6,285 nt of DNA, taken from contig QIHL01000065.1 of NCBI GenBank assembly GCA_003230965.1, positions 1 through 6,285 on the forward strand, read 5' to 3'. Of the stretch, positions 1 to 5,692 are shown piece after piece. A program made the translations under genes and the position numbers. The DNA comes from Candidatus Magasanikiibacteriota bacterium (GTDB taxonomy: Bacteria; Patescibacteriota; Patescibacteriia; Magasanikbacterales; UBA922). Each line of letters begins with the position of its first letter. Position 1 is the first letter of the stretch. The notes under the pieces are model-generated. The model was not told the origin of the DNA. It did no database searches and worked only from the letters and a program-made list of their open reading frames with translations.

Positions 1-1
1 C

Positions 2-22
2 TTTTCTCTGATTAAGAGAAAA
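2..22. other. AT-rich hairpin at left edge
   Basis: Positions 2-9 (TTTTCTCT) pair perfectly with 15-22 (AGAGAAAA) around the 5-nt loop GATTA, giving an 8-bp stem. No T-tract follows on the plus strand. On the minus strand the downstream side lies outside the window, so a terminator reading leftward cannot be tested. It may belong to a gene beyond the left edge; a plus frame ends at the TAA at 13-15. Confidence 0.3.
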
Positions 23-118
23 CCAAAACAGAAAATTTTTCAAATTCTATTAAAAGAAAAAATGGGGGCAGAAAAAAATGTATTAAAAGAAGTTTGGATT
101 TCGTTCAGAGTTCGGAGC

Positions 119-154
119 AAAAAAATAAATCCGATTTTAATCGGATCTATTTTT
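119..154. terminator. bidirectional intrinsic terminator
   Basis: ATCCGAT (129-135) pairs with ATCGGAT (140-146) around the loop TTTA. An A-rich tract at 119-129 and a T-rich tract at 147-154 flank it, so it has hairpin-plus-U-tract form on both strands. It lies 22 bp beyond the stop of the minus-strand gene at 168-617 and should end that transcript. It could also end a plus transcript entering from the left. Confidence 0.75.
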
Positions 155-167
155 GGTTTGTATTATA

Positions 168-617
168 TCAAAACTTATTTGTTAAATTTCTAGCTAAAGC
201 TAATACACTATTTGAATCAGGTCCAGTAATAACGATGTAATTTTTTGATGTTGAAAAACGAACTTGTGTCTTCCCATTCATATTTATTGTTTTCATTTGC
301 CCTTTATTGTATTGCCATTTTGGATTTAATTTTGGTTCAACCAAGACAGCAACAAGATTTCCAGCTGTACCCCAACCACTAGATGTTGGAGTAGTTTGAT
401 CTACCCGAAAATATAGATTTGGTTTAATAAAATTATTGTTGTCTGCAAGTTGCAGTGTCGGATTGGTATATCCAGCTTGTTGAAGGTCTGCAACAGTTAC
501 GCTAGGTGTGTCATTGGCAACAACAGTCTTTGTCTTGAAACCAAAAGCAATTACTAAAATTATTGCTGTCGTAGTAATAGCGCTTATCACGACTGCATAC
601 TTTTTTGTATGTTTCAT
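168..617 (-). CDS. hypothetical membrane-anchored exported protein
   Basis: This 149-residue protein belongs to no family I recognise. Residues 1-6 are basic (MKHTKK), and about 8-26 form one hydrophobic segment (AVVISAITTTAIILVIAFG). A lysine-containing linker (FKTKTVVAND) follows, then a polar, cysteine-free domain of about 115 residues. The lysines just after the hydrophobic stretch favour an uncleaved signal anchor, although cleavage after VVA near residue 34 is possible. The outer domain has Asn/Thr/Gln-rich stretches and ends with a predicted beta-turn-helix (YIVITGPDSNSVLALARNL), which suggests a small alpha/beta fold facing outward. The start is the only Met in the N-terminal region and follows a good promoter by about 20 nt, with no Shine-Dalgarno. 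It ends in TGA, with a terminator at 129-146. It is a single-gene unit divergent from the helicase gene. The gene is fairly sure; its function is unknown. Confidence 0.8.
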   Translation of the reverse strand: MKHTKKYAVVISAITTTAIILVIAFGFKTKTVVANDTPSVTVADLQQAGYTNPTLQLADNNNFIKPNLYFRVDQTTPTSSGWGTAGNLVAVLVEPKLNPKWQYNKGQMKTINMNGKTQVRFSTSKNYIVITGPDSNSVLALARNLTNKF

Positions 618-644
618 ATTATATAAAAAAGAATCAATGTGTAT

Positions 645-673
645 AGTATACGTCTATTTGGAATATAAGGCAA
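645..673 (-). promoter_or_regulatory. sigma70-type promoter of the 168-617 gene
   Basis: Read on the minus strand, -35 TTGCCT (673-668) is followed by a 17-bp spacer and -10 TATACT (650-645). Predicted transcription starts near 638, giving a leader of about 20 nt before the ATG at 617. Its -35 lies 14 bp from the -35 of the divergent helicase promoter. The sequence GTATACTATA around the -10 recurs at 4785-4794 before the ATP-cone gene. Confidence 0.6.
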
Positions 674-687
674 ACAAGGCTTGTTTC

Positions 688-716
688 TTGACAGTGCATC
701 TTTTATCTGCTATACT
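688..716 (+). promoter_or_regulatory. strong extended -10 sigma70 promoter of the helicase
   Basis: A perfect -35 TTGACA (688-693), a 17-bp spacer and -10 TATACT (711-716) are present. TG at 708-709 supplies the extended -10 element. Transcription should start near 723, so the tandem repeats and the hairpin before the helicase gene lie in the transcribed leader. Near-consensus form suggests high basal transcription, which fits control at the RNA level. Confidence 0.85.
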
Positions 717-728
717 TGTACATTCATT

Positions 729-755
729 ATGCCTTTTAGGGTAACCTATTGGTAG
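729..755 (+). CDS. candidate 8-codon leader peptide (uORF)
   Basis: ATG at 729-731 lies about 6 nt from the predicted transcription start and opens a frame encoding MPFRVTYW, ending in TAG at 753-755. The stop falls inside the 3' arm of the first repeat hairpin, so a translating ribosome would disrupt that fold. No Shine-Dalgarno precedes it, but no gene in this window has one. A frame this short can arise by chance. There is no run of a single amino acid typical of classical attenuators, only a terminal Tyr-Trp. Confidence 0.2.
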   Translation: MPFRVTYW

Positions 756-782
756 CTCGAGGGTAACCTATTGGTAGCTCGA
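738..782 (+). repeat. perfect tandem 22-bp repeat, two copies, in the helicase leader
   Basis: Positions 738-759 and 760-781 are identical over all 22 bases, and one further matching base follows. Each copy is self-complementary: in copy 1, 739-742 pair with 755-758 and 744-746 with 751-753, with one A.A mismatch and a TATT loop; copy 2 does the same. Alternatively the two copies fold together into one long imperfect hairpin (739-780, about 15 pairs, tip CGAG at 758-761). The two folds exclude each other. The array begins about 15 nt downstream of the predicted transcription start. It could be a protein- or RNA-binding site, a switch, or a recent slippage duplication. Confidence 0.85.
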
Positions 783-795
783 ATCCTTTTATGTC

Positions 796-829
796 AATGT
801 GTGACCGTGAAGAAATCGGGTCATACATT
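796..829 (+). promoter_or_regulatory. leader hairpin abutting the helicase start codon
   Basis: Positions 796-806 pair with 819-829 in an unbroken 11-bp stem with one G.U pair (801/824). The stem closes a 12-nt loop (807-818). Its 3' end is 6 nt before the ATG at 836, inside the expected ribosome footprint, and it is not followed by a run of T. It therefore looks like a translational control element rather than a terminator. DEAD-box helicase mRNAs in other bacteria are often controlled through structured leaders; a temperature or autoregulatory role here is inference. Confidence 0.65.
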
Positions 830-835
830 TTTATT

Positions 836-2128
836 ATGGTACAGACAAAAGTACAAGACAACTTTAACGATCTAGGAATCGGTAAGAATTTTCTTACTGT
901 TCTTGAAAAACAAGGATTTATTACACCTACACCAATTCAGCATCAAGTAATTAAAAGTGCAATTGAAGGAAAAGACGTAATTGGAATTGCTCAGACAGGA
1001 ACAGGTAAAACACTTGCATTTGGTATACCAATGATTCAACGTTTGTCACTGTATAAAGGTCAAGGTCTCATTCTTGTTCCGACACGCGAGCTTGCAGTGC
1101 AGGTAGAGGCAGCGCTGAGTCTCGTTGGACGACCACTTGGTTTGCGTACTGCTGTAGTTATTGGTGGTGTTTCGCAACATCCACAAGTTCGGGCATTAAA
1201 AAACAATCCACATATTGTAATTGCTACTCCTGGACGTTTGGATGATTTAATGAAACAAAATTTGTACAAATTGAATAATATAAAAATTATTACACTTGAC
1301 GAAGCAGATCGAATGCTTGATGTAGGATTTTTGTCACAGATTAAACGAATTTTGCAAATCGCACCTGTACATCAGACTATGCTTTTTTCTGCAACCATGC
1401 CAAGTTCAATTTCTTTATTGGTGAGTGAATTCATGAAAATTCCACTTCGTATTGAGATTGCACCACAGGGGACGTCAGCAAAAAATATTGAACAGGAACT
1501 TTTTGTAGTTAGAAAAAATGACAAGATGCGTTTGATAGATTCATTGCTTGAACAGTATAGACAAGATAAAATTTTGATTTTTTCTAGAACAAAATATGGT
1601 GCAAAAAAAATTGCTAGAGATATTCGCAACATGGGACATACGTCTACTGAAATTCATGGCAACCGTTCACAGGCGCAACGTCAGATTGCAATGTCTGGCT
1701 TTACAAGTGGAAAATTTCGTATAATGGTTGCAACAGATATTGCTGCGCGTGGTATTGACGTCAGAGATATATCACTGGTCATTAACTTTGATTTACCAGA
1801 GAATGCAGGGGATTATGTTCATCGTATTGGGCGAACTGGACGTGCGGGACGCTCAGGTAAAGCAATTTCGTTTGTTACACCATCAGAAAAGGCAGACATT
1901 AAAAAGATTGAGCGTCTCATTCGTAAATCTCTACCAGTTTTATCATTGCCTAAGCTCCCTCCAGAACGTCCAGTACCTGTATATACATCACGTACGCAAT
2001 CTTTCAATCGTTCCAAAAGTGGTGTAAGAAATGGTACAGGTAGACCATACGGACATAACCACAAGCCATATAATGGTGGAAAACATCGTAGTGTTTATAG
2101 TAGACGAACAAGTAATAAAAAAAAGTAA
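836..2128 (+). CDS. DEAD-box ATP-dependent RNA helicase, RhlE/DeaD-like
   Basis: This cytoplasmic RNA helicase should unwind short RNA duplexes with ATP, probably in ribosome assembly or mRNA turnover. From the ATG at 836 it has 430 residues and all family motifs: Q-motif (GF at 27-28, PTPIQ at 31-35), motif I AQTGTGKT (52-59), Ia PTRELA (82-87), Ib TPGR (131-134), DEAD (155-158), SAT (185-187), motif V ATDIAARGID (299-308) and motif VI HRIGRTGRAGR (329-339). The final 50 residues or so carry about 13 Lys/Arg and no acidic residues, a usual RNA-binding tail. The upstream in-frame ATG at 791 would add 15 residues (MSMCDREEIGSYIFI) unlike the family and would place the 796-829 hairpin inside the coding region. 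The start at 836 gives the normal distance from the N-terminus to the Q-motif, so I prefer it. No Shine-Dalgarno is present. Subfamily assignment is tentative: the short core fits RhlE, and no DeaD/CsdA C-terminal RNA-binding domain is visible. Confidence 0.95.
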   Translation: MVQTKVQDNFNDLGIGKNFLTVLEKQGFITPTPIQHQVIKSAIEGKDVIGIAQTGTGKTLAFGIPMIQRLSLYKGQGLILVPTRELAVQVEAALSLVGRPLGLRTAVVIGGVSQHPQVRALKNNPHIVIATPGRLDDLMKQNLYKLNNIKIITLDEADRMLDVGFLSQIKRILQIAPVHQTMLFSATMPSSISLLVSEFMKIPLRIEIAPQGTSAKNIEQELFVVRKNDKMRLIDSLLEQYRQDKILIFSRTKYGAKKIARDIRNMGHTSTEIHGNRSQAQRQIAMSGFTSGKFRIMVATDIAARGIDVRDISLVINFDLPENAGDYVHRIGRTGRAGRSGKAISFVTPSEKADIKKIERLIRKSLPVLSLPKLPPERPVPVYTSRTQSFNRSKSGVRNGTGRPYGHNHKPYNGGKHRSVYSRRTSNKKK

Positions 2129-2133
2129 AAATC

Positions 2134-2161
2134 ATAGTATAATACTATTCATAAAGTTTTT
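2134..2161 (+). terminator. weak AT-rich terminator candidate after the helicase gene
   Basis: ATAGTA (2134-2139) pairs with TACTAT (2143-2148) around the loop TAA, 6 nt past the helicase stop. TTTTT follows only after a further 8 nt (2157-2161), and the stem has one G-C pair, so it would terminate weakly. Some transcription may continue into typA, which also has its own promoter. Confidence 0.35.
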
Positions 2162-2173
2162 GTTACATCTATA

Positions 2174-2202
2174 TTGACAAATTATTTCTTTTTTTGTATA
2201 CT
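2174..2202 (+). promoter_or_regulatory. consensus sigma70 promoter of typA
   Basis: A perfect -35 TTGACA (2174-2179), a 17-bp spacer and -10 TATACT (2197-2202) predict a transcription start near 2209 and a leader of about 29 nt. The -10 and the two bases after it (TATACTTG) match the helicase promoter exactly. Because the -10 covers 2202, the in-frame TTG at 2202 cannot be the start of typA. Confidence 0.85.
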
Positions 2203-2215
2203 TGCTTCACTTTGT

Positions 2216-2226
2216 GCCCAATGGGC
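2216..2226 (+). other. small GC hairpin in the typA leader
   Basis: GCCC (2216-2219) pairs with GGGC (2223-2226) around the loop AAT, 11 nt before the ATG at 2238. It is short, but it is the only GC-rich element in an AT-rich leader of about 29 nt. Its position recalls the larger hairpin before the helicase start. It could shape ribosome access or protect the mRNA 5' end, or be chance. Confidence 0.3.
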
Positions 2227-2237
2227 TATTTTCAATT

Positions 2238-4028
2238 ATGGATATTCGCAATATTGCCATCATCGCGCATGTAGATCATGGCAAGACAAAATTGACAGAT
2301 GCATTGATGCGTCAAACTGGAATGGTTATGGACGATGATGTAAGTATGGATAGTAACGATCTTGAAAAAGAGCGTGGTATTACTATTTATTCAAAAAATA
2401 CTTCAGTTTTTTATAAGGATACAAAGATAAACATTGTGGATACACCAGGTCATGCAGATTTTGGGTCTGAAGTTGAACGTGTGCTTCGATCAATTGATTC
2501 AGTTTTGCTTGTGGTTGATGCACAAGAAGGACCAATGCCACAAACTAAATTTGTCCTCAAAAAATCACTTGAACTTGGCTTGAAACCAATTGTTGTACTC
2601 AACAAAATTGATAAACCTGCTGCTCGTCCTGAATGGGCGCATGAACAAGTACTAGAACTTTTCATGGATTTAGGTGCAAATGATGAACAACTGGATTTTC
2701 CAACTATATATACTATTGCAAAAGATGGTATTGCTAAGACATCACTTGATCAGGAATCAAATGATCTCACGCCACTGCTAGATATGATTTTACTTCATGT
2801 CCCTGCCGTAAAAACTGATCTTAATGCTCAGTTTTTATTTCAACCATTTAATCTTGCTTATGACAATTATTTAGGACGTATGGGTATTGGTCGAGTCTAC
2901 CAAGGAAAAGCTAAAATTGGACAAAAAGTATTTATCAAAAAGACTAATGGAAAAATAATTAGTGATACGATTACCAAATTGTTCACGTTTGAAGGTTTGA
3001 ACAGAAAAGATGTTCAGGAGATTCAAGCTGGTGATATTGTCATGATTGCAGGATTGTCAGATGTCTATATTGGAGACACAGTTGCTCAGACAGAAGATCA
3101 GGAATCATTACCAGCAATTACTATTGACGAGCCAACAATTTCTTTGAATTTCTTGGTTAATAATTCTCCTTTTGCAGGAAAAGAAGGAAAATTTGTTACT
3201 AGTCAACAAATTAAAGAACGATTGGAAAAAGAACTTGAAGTTAATGTTGGATTGAAAGTAGATTTTGATGATGACGACGCATACAAAGTGTACGGTCGCG
3301 GAGAATTACATATTGCAATTTTGCTAGAGAACATGCGTAGAGAAGGGTTTGAAGTGCAGGTCTCTCAACCAAAAGTAATTATTAAAGAAATTGATGGTGT
3401 CAAGCATGAACCGTTTGAAGAAGTTACTATTGATACTCCACCTGAATTTTCTGGAGCTATTATTGATAAATTATCAAAACGTAAAGGACAGATGACGTCC
3501 ATGTTACCAGAGCAGAATCATACACGACTTATTTTTCATATTCCAACACGTGGATTACTTGGGTATAGAAATGAGTTTGTAGTAGATACGCGTGGAGAGG
3601 GGATTTTGTGTTCAGAATTTATTGGATTTCATCCTCACGTAGGAAAAATTGAACATCGTGATGTAGGATCTATGATTTCTGCTGTGACTGGAAAAGTTCT
3701 TGGATATGCACTTGCTAATTTACAAGATCGTGGAACGTTGTATATAGAACCGAATGTCAATGTGTATGAAGGAGAAGTAATAGGAAATACTTCTAAAGGG
3801 CAAGATATGGCTGTAAATCCAACCAAAGGAAAACAATTGACCAATATGCGTTCTTCTGGAGCAGATGCAGCTATTCAGTTAGAGCCACCAATTGAATTGA
3901 CATTGGAGCGCGGATTAGAAATTATGGGCGAAGATGAGTATCTGGAAGTAACGCCACAGAGTGTACGTTTGCGAAAACAGTGCTTGACTGAATCAAATAG
4001 GATTAGAGCTGGAAGAAAGAAAAAATAG
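2238..4028 (+). CDS. typA: ribosome-associated translational GTPase TypA/BipA
   Basis: TypA (BipA) is an EF-G-like GTPase that binds the ribosome, helps 50S assembly and supports growth in cold and stress. The 596-residue product starting with MDIRNIAIIAHVDHGKT is full length for the family. G1 is AHVDHGKT (10-17), the G2/switch I region contains RGITI (46-50), G3 is DTPGH (68-72) and G4 is NKID (122-125). The beta-barrel domain II follows, then the EF-G-like domain with GRGELHIAILLENMRREGFE, and a TypA-specific C-terminal part including IPTRGLLGYRNEF and NMRSSGADAA. The tail is basic (RAGRKKK). Two details differ from the usual sequence: Lys18 after the P-loop Thr, where Thr is normal, and YTIAKDG (158-164) at G5, where TypA usually has a Ser-Ala pair. 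The start at 2238 is fixed by the conserved N-terminus and the promoter. No Shine-Dalgarno is present. It is a single-gene unit ending at the 4048-4069 terminator. Confidence 0.97.
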   Translation: MDIRNIAIIAHVDHGKTKLTDALMRQTGMVMDDDVSMDSNDLEKERGITIYSKNTSVFYKDTKINIVDTPGHADFGSEVERVLRSIDSVLLVVDAQEGPMPQTKFVLKKSLELGLKPIVVLNKIDKPAARPEWAHEQVLELFMDLGANDEQLDFPTIYTIAKDGIAKTSLDQESNDLTPLLDMILLHVPAVKTDLNAQFLFQPFNLAYDNYLGRMGIGRVYQGKAKIGQKVFIKKTNGKIISDTITKLFTFEGLNRKDVQEIQAGDIVMIAGLSDVYIGDTVAQTEDQESLPAITIDEPTISLNFLVNNSPFAGKEGKFVTSQQIKERLEKELEVNVGLKVDFDDDDAYKVYGRGELHIAILLENMRREGFEVQVSQPKVIIKEIDGVKHEPFEEVTIDTPPEFSGAIIDKLSKRKGQMTSMLPEQNHTRLIFHIPTRGLLGYRNEFVVDTRGEGILCSEFIGFHPHVGKIEHRDVGSMISAVTGKVLGYALANLQDRGTLYIEPNVNVYEGEVIGNTSKGQDMAVNPTKGKQLTNMRSSGADAAIQLEPPIELTLERGLEIMGEDEYLEVTPQSVRLRKQCLTESNRIRAGRKKK

Positions 4029-4047
4029 ATAAAATTTATAGAAATAA

Positions 4048-4075
4048 AAAATCGCCGTATGGCGATTTTATTTTA
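4048..4075. terminator. bidirectional terminator between convergent genes
   Basis: Positions 4048-4056 pair with 4061-4069 (core ATCGCC/GGCGAT, loop GTAT), a 9-bp stem flanked by A-rich sequence on the left and TTTTATTTT on the right. It ends typA transcripts on the plus strand and glycosyltransferase transcripts on the minus strand. The TAA stop of the minus gene (4070-4068) overlaps the stem and T-tract, so the last minus-strand codon and the terminator share bases. Confidence 0.85.
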
Positions 4076-4772
4076 TGAGACCAAATCTAACACGAAAAAT
4101 AAATAGAAAAAATTCTAGAATATCTTTTTTAGATAATTTACTTTTTCCATGCTCTCTATCAGCAAAAGTAACTGGAATTTCAAGCACACGAAAACCGTGT
4201 TTTTCTACTCTCCACAATATTTCTTCTTGAAAAGCATAGCCGTTATTTTTTATTTTATCTAGGGAAATTTGCTCAAGCACATAACGCCGATATACACGAA
4301 ATCCTGCTGTAATATCATGTGTTTTTAGTCCAAGAAATAGACGAGAAATAGTCATAGCGCCGTTACTCATTATATGTCGTCGCATATTCCATCCAATAAT
4401 TTGTCCGCCAGCAATTTTTCTTGAACCAATACCTATGTCAGAATTCTCTATTGCTTGAATAAGGCGTGGAAGATCTTTTGGATCATGCGAAAAATCCGCG
4501 TCCATTTCAATAATTATATCTGCACCATCTGTAAGTGCCTGTTTGAATCCAATAATATATGCAGATCCCAAGCCTAGTTTTTCTTTTCGTTCAATAAGTG
4601 AGATTGGATGGTTTACTTGAATTCGTTTGACGCATGTTGCAGTTCCATCAGGAGAATTATCATCAATTATAATGATAGAAAGTTCTGGAATAGTTAGATT
4701 GAAGATTGCGGTTAATAGTAGTTCAATATTTTCTTTTTCATTGTATGTTGGTATCACAATGGTTGTTTTCAT
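4068..4772 (-). CDS. polyprenol-phosphate mannosyltransferase-like GT2 (DPM1/Ppm1 type)
   Basis: This family transfers a sugar, typically mannose from GDP-mannose, to a polyprenyl phosphate on the inner face of the membrane. The lipid-linked sugar feeds surface glycan or protein glycosylation. The 234-residue product is a complete GT-A fold: PTYNEKEN (8-15), IIDDNSPDGT (35-44), the metal-binding EMDADFSHDP (88-97) with D90 and D92, GSRKIAGG (115-122), DITAGFRVY (152-160), GYAFQEE (177-183), and the acceptor-site signature F-A-DREHGKSKLSK (202-215). These motifs match DPM1/Ppm1. There is no C-terminal transmembrane domain, so it is the soluble, membrane-associated DPM1 form; the C-terminus is only a hydrophobic-basic stretch (FFLFIFRVRFGLIK). 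The sugar could be other than mannose. The start is 27 bp from the divergent ATP-cone gene, with no Shine-Dalgarno. Minus-strand -10 candidates are TATACA (4789-4784) and TATAGT (4794-4789), both with poor -35s, implying a leader of only about 5-10 nt. Confidence 0.92.
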   Translation of the reverse strand: MKTTIVIPTYNEKENIELLLTAIFNLTIPELSIIIIDDNSPDGTATCVKRIQVNHPISLIERKEKLGLGSAYIIGFKQALTDGADIIIEMDADFSHDPKDLPRLIQAIENSDIGIGSRKIAGGQIIGWNMRRHIMSNGAMTISRLFLGLKTHDITAGFRVYRRYVLEQISLDKIKNNGYAFQEEILWRVEKHGFRVLEIPVTFADREHGKSKLSKKDILEFFLFIFRVRFGLIK

Positions 4773-4799
4773 ATAGTTTACATTGTATACTATAATAGT
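4763..4799 (+). promoter_or_regulatory. promoter predicting a leaderless ATP-cone/nuclease mRNA
   Basis: TTGTTT (4763-4768), a 17-bp spacer and TATACT (4786-4791) predict transcription from about 4798, 0-3 nt before the ATG at 4800. The -35 lies within the first codons of the divergent glycosyltransferase. A consensus TATAAT (4791-4796) overlaps, but from it transcription would begin after the ATG. The near-palindrome ACTAT-A-ATAGT (4789-4799) offers -10-like sequences to both strands, so the two divergent promoters probably overlap and may compete. Confidence 0.6.
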
Positions 4800-5645
4800 A
4801 TGTCACACAAGAAACGAATTCTCAAAGCAAACGGTCAATGGGTGCATTATAATCCACGTAATGTACAGATTTCACTTGAACGCGCTGGTGCTGAACATAA
4901 ACTTGCTCGTAGTATTACAAATAATATTACGTCCAAAATTAAGTACGAGCAGACTACGACAAAAGATATTCATAACTGGGCGTTTTGCATGCTGAAACAA
5001 CAAAAGCAACGACCAATTGCTGCACGGTTTAATTTGAAAAAAGCGATTTTTGATTTTGGGCCTACTGGTTTTCCATTTGAACAATTTATCGCTGAAGTTT
5101 TGGCTCATCGTGGTTTCAAAACGCATACAGATGTGACGCTACAAGGTCGTTGTATTACACATGAGATAGATGTAATTGCCCAAAAGTCTGGAAGAAAAAT
5201 TTTTATTGAAGCAAAATTTCATCACAGTAGAGGAATAAATAGTGATGTAAAAGTACCATTGTATATTCATTCACGTTTTCAAGATATACAAAAGATGCAA
5301 TCGCAAGCGGATCAGTTAATATCTGAACAGTGGGTGGTAACTAATACTCGTTTTACAAAAGATGCGATTAAGTATGCACTTTGTTCTGGACTCAAAATTT
5401 TGGCATGGCGTTTTCCAAAAGATAATGGTCTTGAAAAGTTGATAGAAGAAGAAGGGTTGCATCCGATTACTTGCCTGACGACACTCACTAGACAACAAAA
5501 ACAACAACTTTTAGATTTAAATATTATTCTGTGTCAAGATCTTTTTCAAAAACAGGAAGATATGCATCAGATTGGCATGACAGATCAGATGATTAAAAAA
5601 ACAATTATTGAAGCCAGCAGAGTTTCACGGCAATCTTACTCTTAG
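4800..5645 (+). CDS. ATP-cone domain fused to Mrr-like PD-(D/E)xK nuclease
   Basis: The 281-residue protein has three parts. Residues about 4-75 resemble an ATP-cone, the (d)ATP-sensing fold of NrdR and ribonucleotide reductase (KRILKANGQWVHYNP, then ISLERAG and two helices). Residues about 85-205 resemble the Mrr_cat restriction-endonuclease fold: E94/E99 in FEQFIAEVL, D124 in HEIDVIA, and E137-x-K139 in FIEAKF form a complete PD-(D/E)xK set. VVTNTRFTKDAIKYA is the typical later Mrr strand and helix. Residues about 210-270 (GLHPITCLTTLT, then LLDLNIILCQDLF) look like a small helical, helix-hairpin-helix-like module. I recall this combination from unnamed families in several bacteria, and its role is not established. 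No methyltransferase or specificity gene adjoins it, so a classical restriction system is not supported here. Nucleotide-gated DNA or RNA cleavage is inference. The ATG at 4800 is needed to include the ATP-cone and is probably leaderless. No obvious terminator follows. Confidence 0.88.
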   Translation: MSHKKRILKANGQWVHYNPRNVQISLERAGAEHKLARSITNNITSKIKYEQTTTKDIHNWAFCMLKQQKQRPIAARFNLKKAIFDFGPTGFPFEQFIAEVLAHRGFKTHTDVTLQGRCITHEIDVIAQKSGRKIFIEAKFHHSRGINSDVKVPLYIHSRFQDIQKMQSQADQLISEQWVVTNTRFTKDAIKYALCSGLKILAWRFPKDNGLEKLIEEEGLHPITCLTTLTRQQKQQLLDLNIILCQDLFQKQEDMHQIGMTDQMIKKTIIEASRVSRQSYS

Positions 5646-5692
5646 CATAAGTAACTATTAGGAATAACATTTATTTTCTAAATTTTAATTTT

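Noticed and set aside
2..193. Plus-strand frame open from the left edge to TAG at 191-193, as the tail of an upstream gene
   Set aside because: Translation looks superficially protein-like, but the frame runs through a textbook terminator (129-146) and into the 3' end of the minus-strand gene. Another plus frame is also open over much of this stretch, as expected in AT-rich DNA. The sequence left of the window would decide.
738..782. CRISPR-like array or attachment-site duplication
   Set aside because: The two units are directly adjacent with no spacer, and no integrase, transposase or cas gene is present.
751..787. tRNA-like fragments (GGTAGCTC resembling a D-arm, CTCGAATCC resembling a T-arm)
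   Set aside because: No acceptor stem, anticodon arm or correct spacing is present; the GGTAGCTC motif recurs only because the 22-bp unit is duplicated.
791..835. Upstream in-frame ATG as the helicase start
   Set aside because: It adds 15 residues unlike the family N-terminus, lacks a ribosome-binding site and would make the 11-bp leader hairpin coding. It is not fully excluded.
2202..2237. TTG at 2202 as the typA start
   Set aside because: It overlaps the -10 element, upstream of the predicted transcription start, and the added residues do not belong to the conserved TypA N-terminus.
4800..5645. Part of a restriction-modification system
   Set aside because: The nuclease fold is Mrr-like, but no methyltransferase, specificity subunit or helicase partner lies beside it, and the N-terminal ATP-cone is atypical for restriction enzymes.
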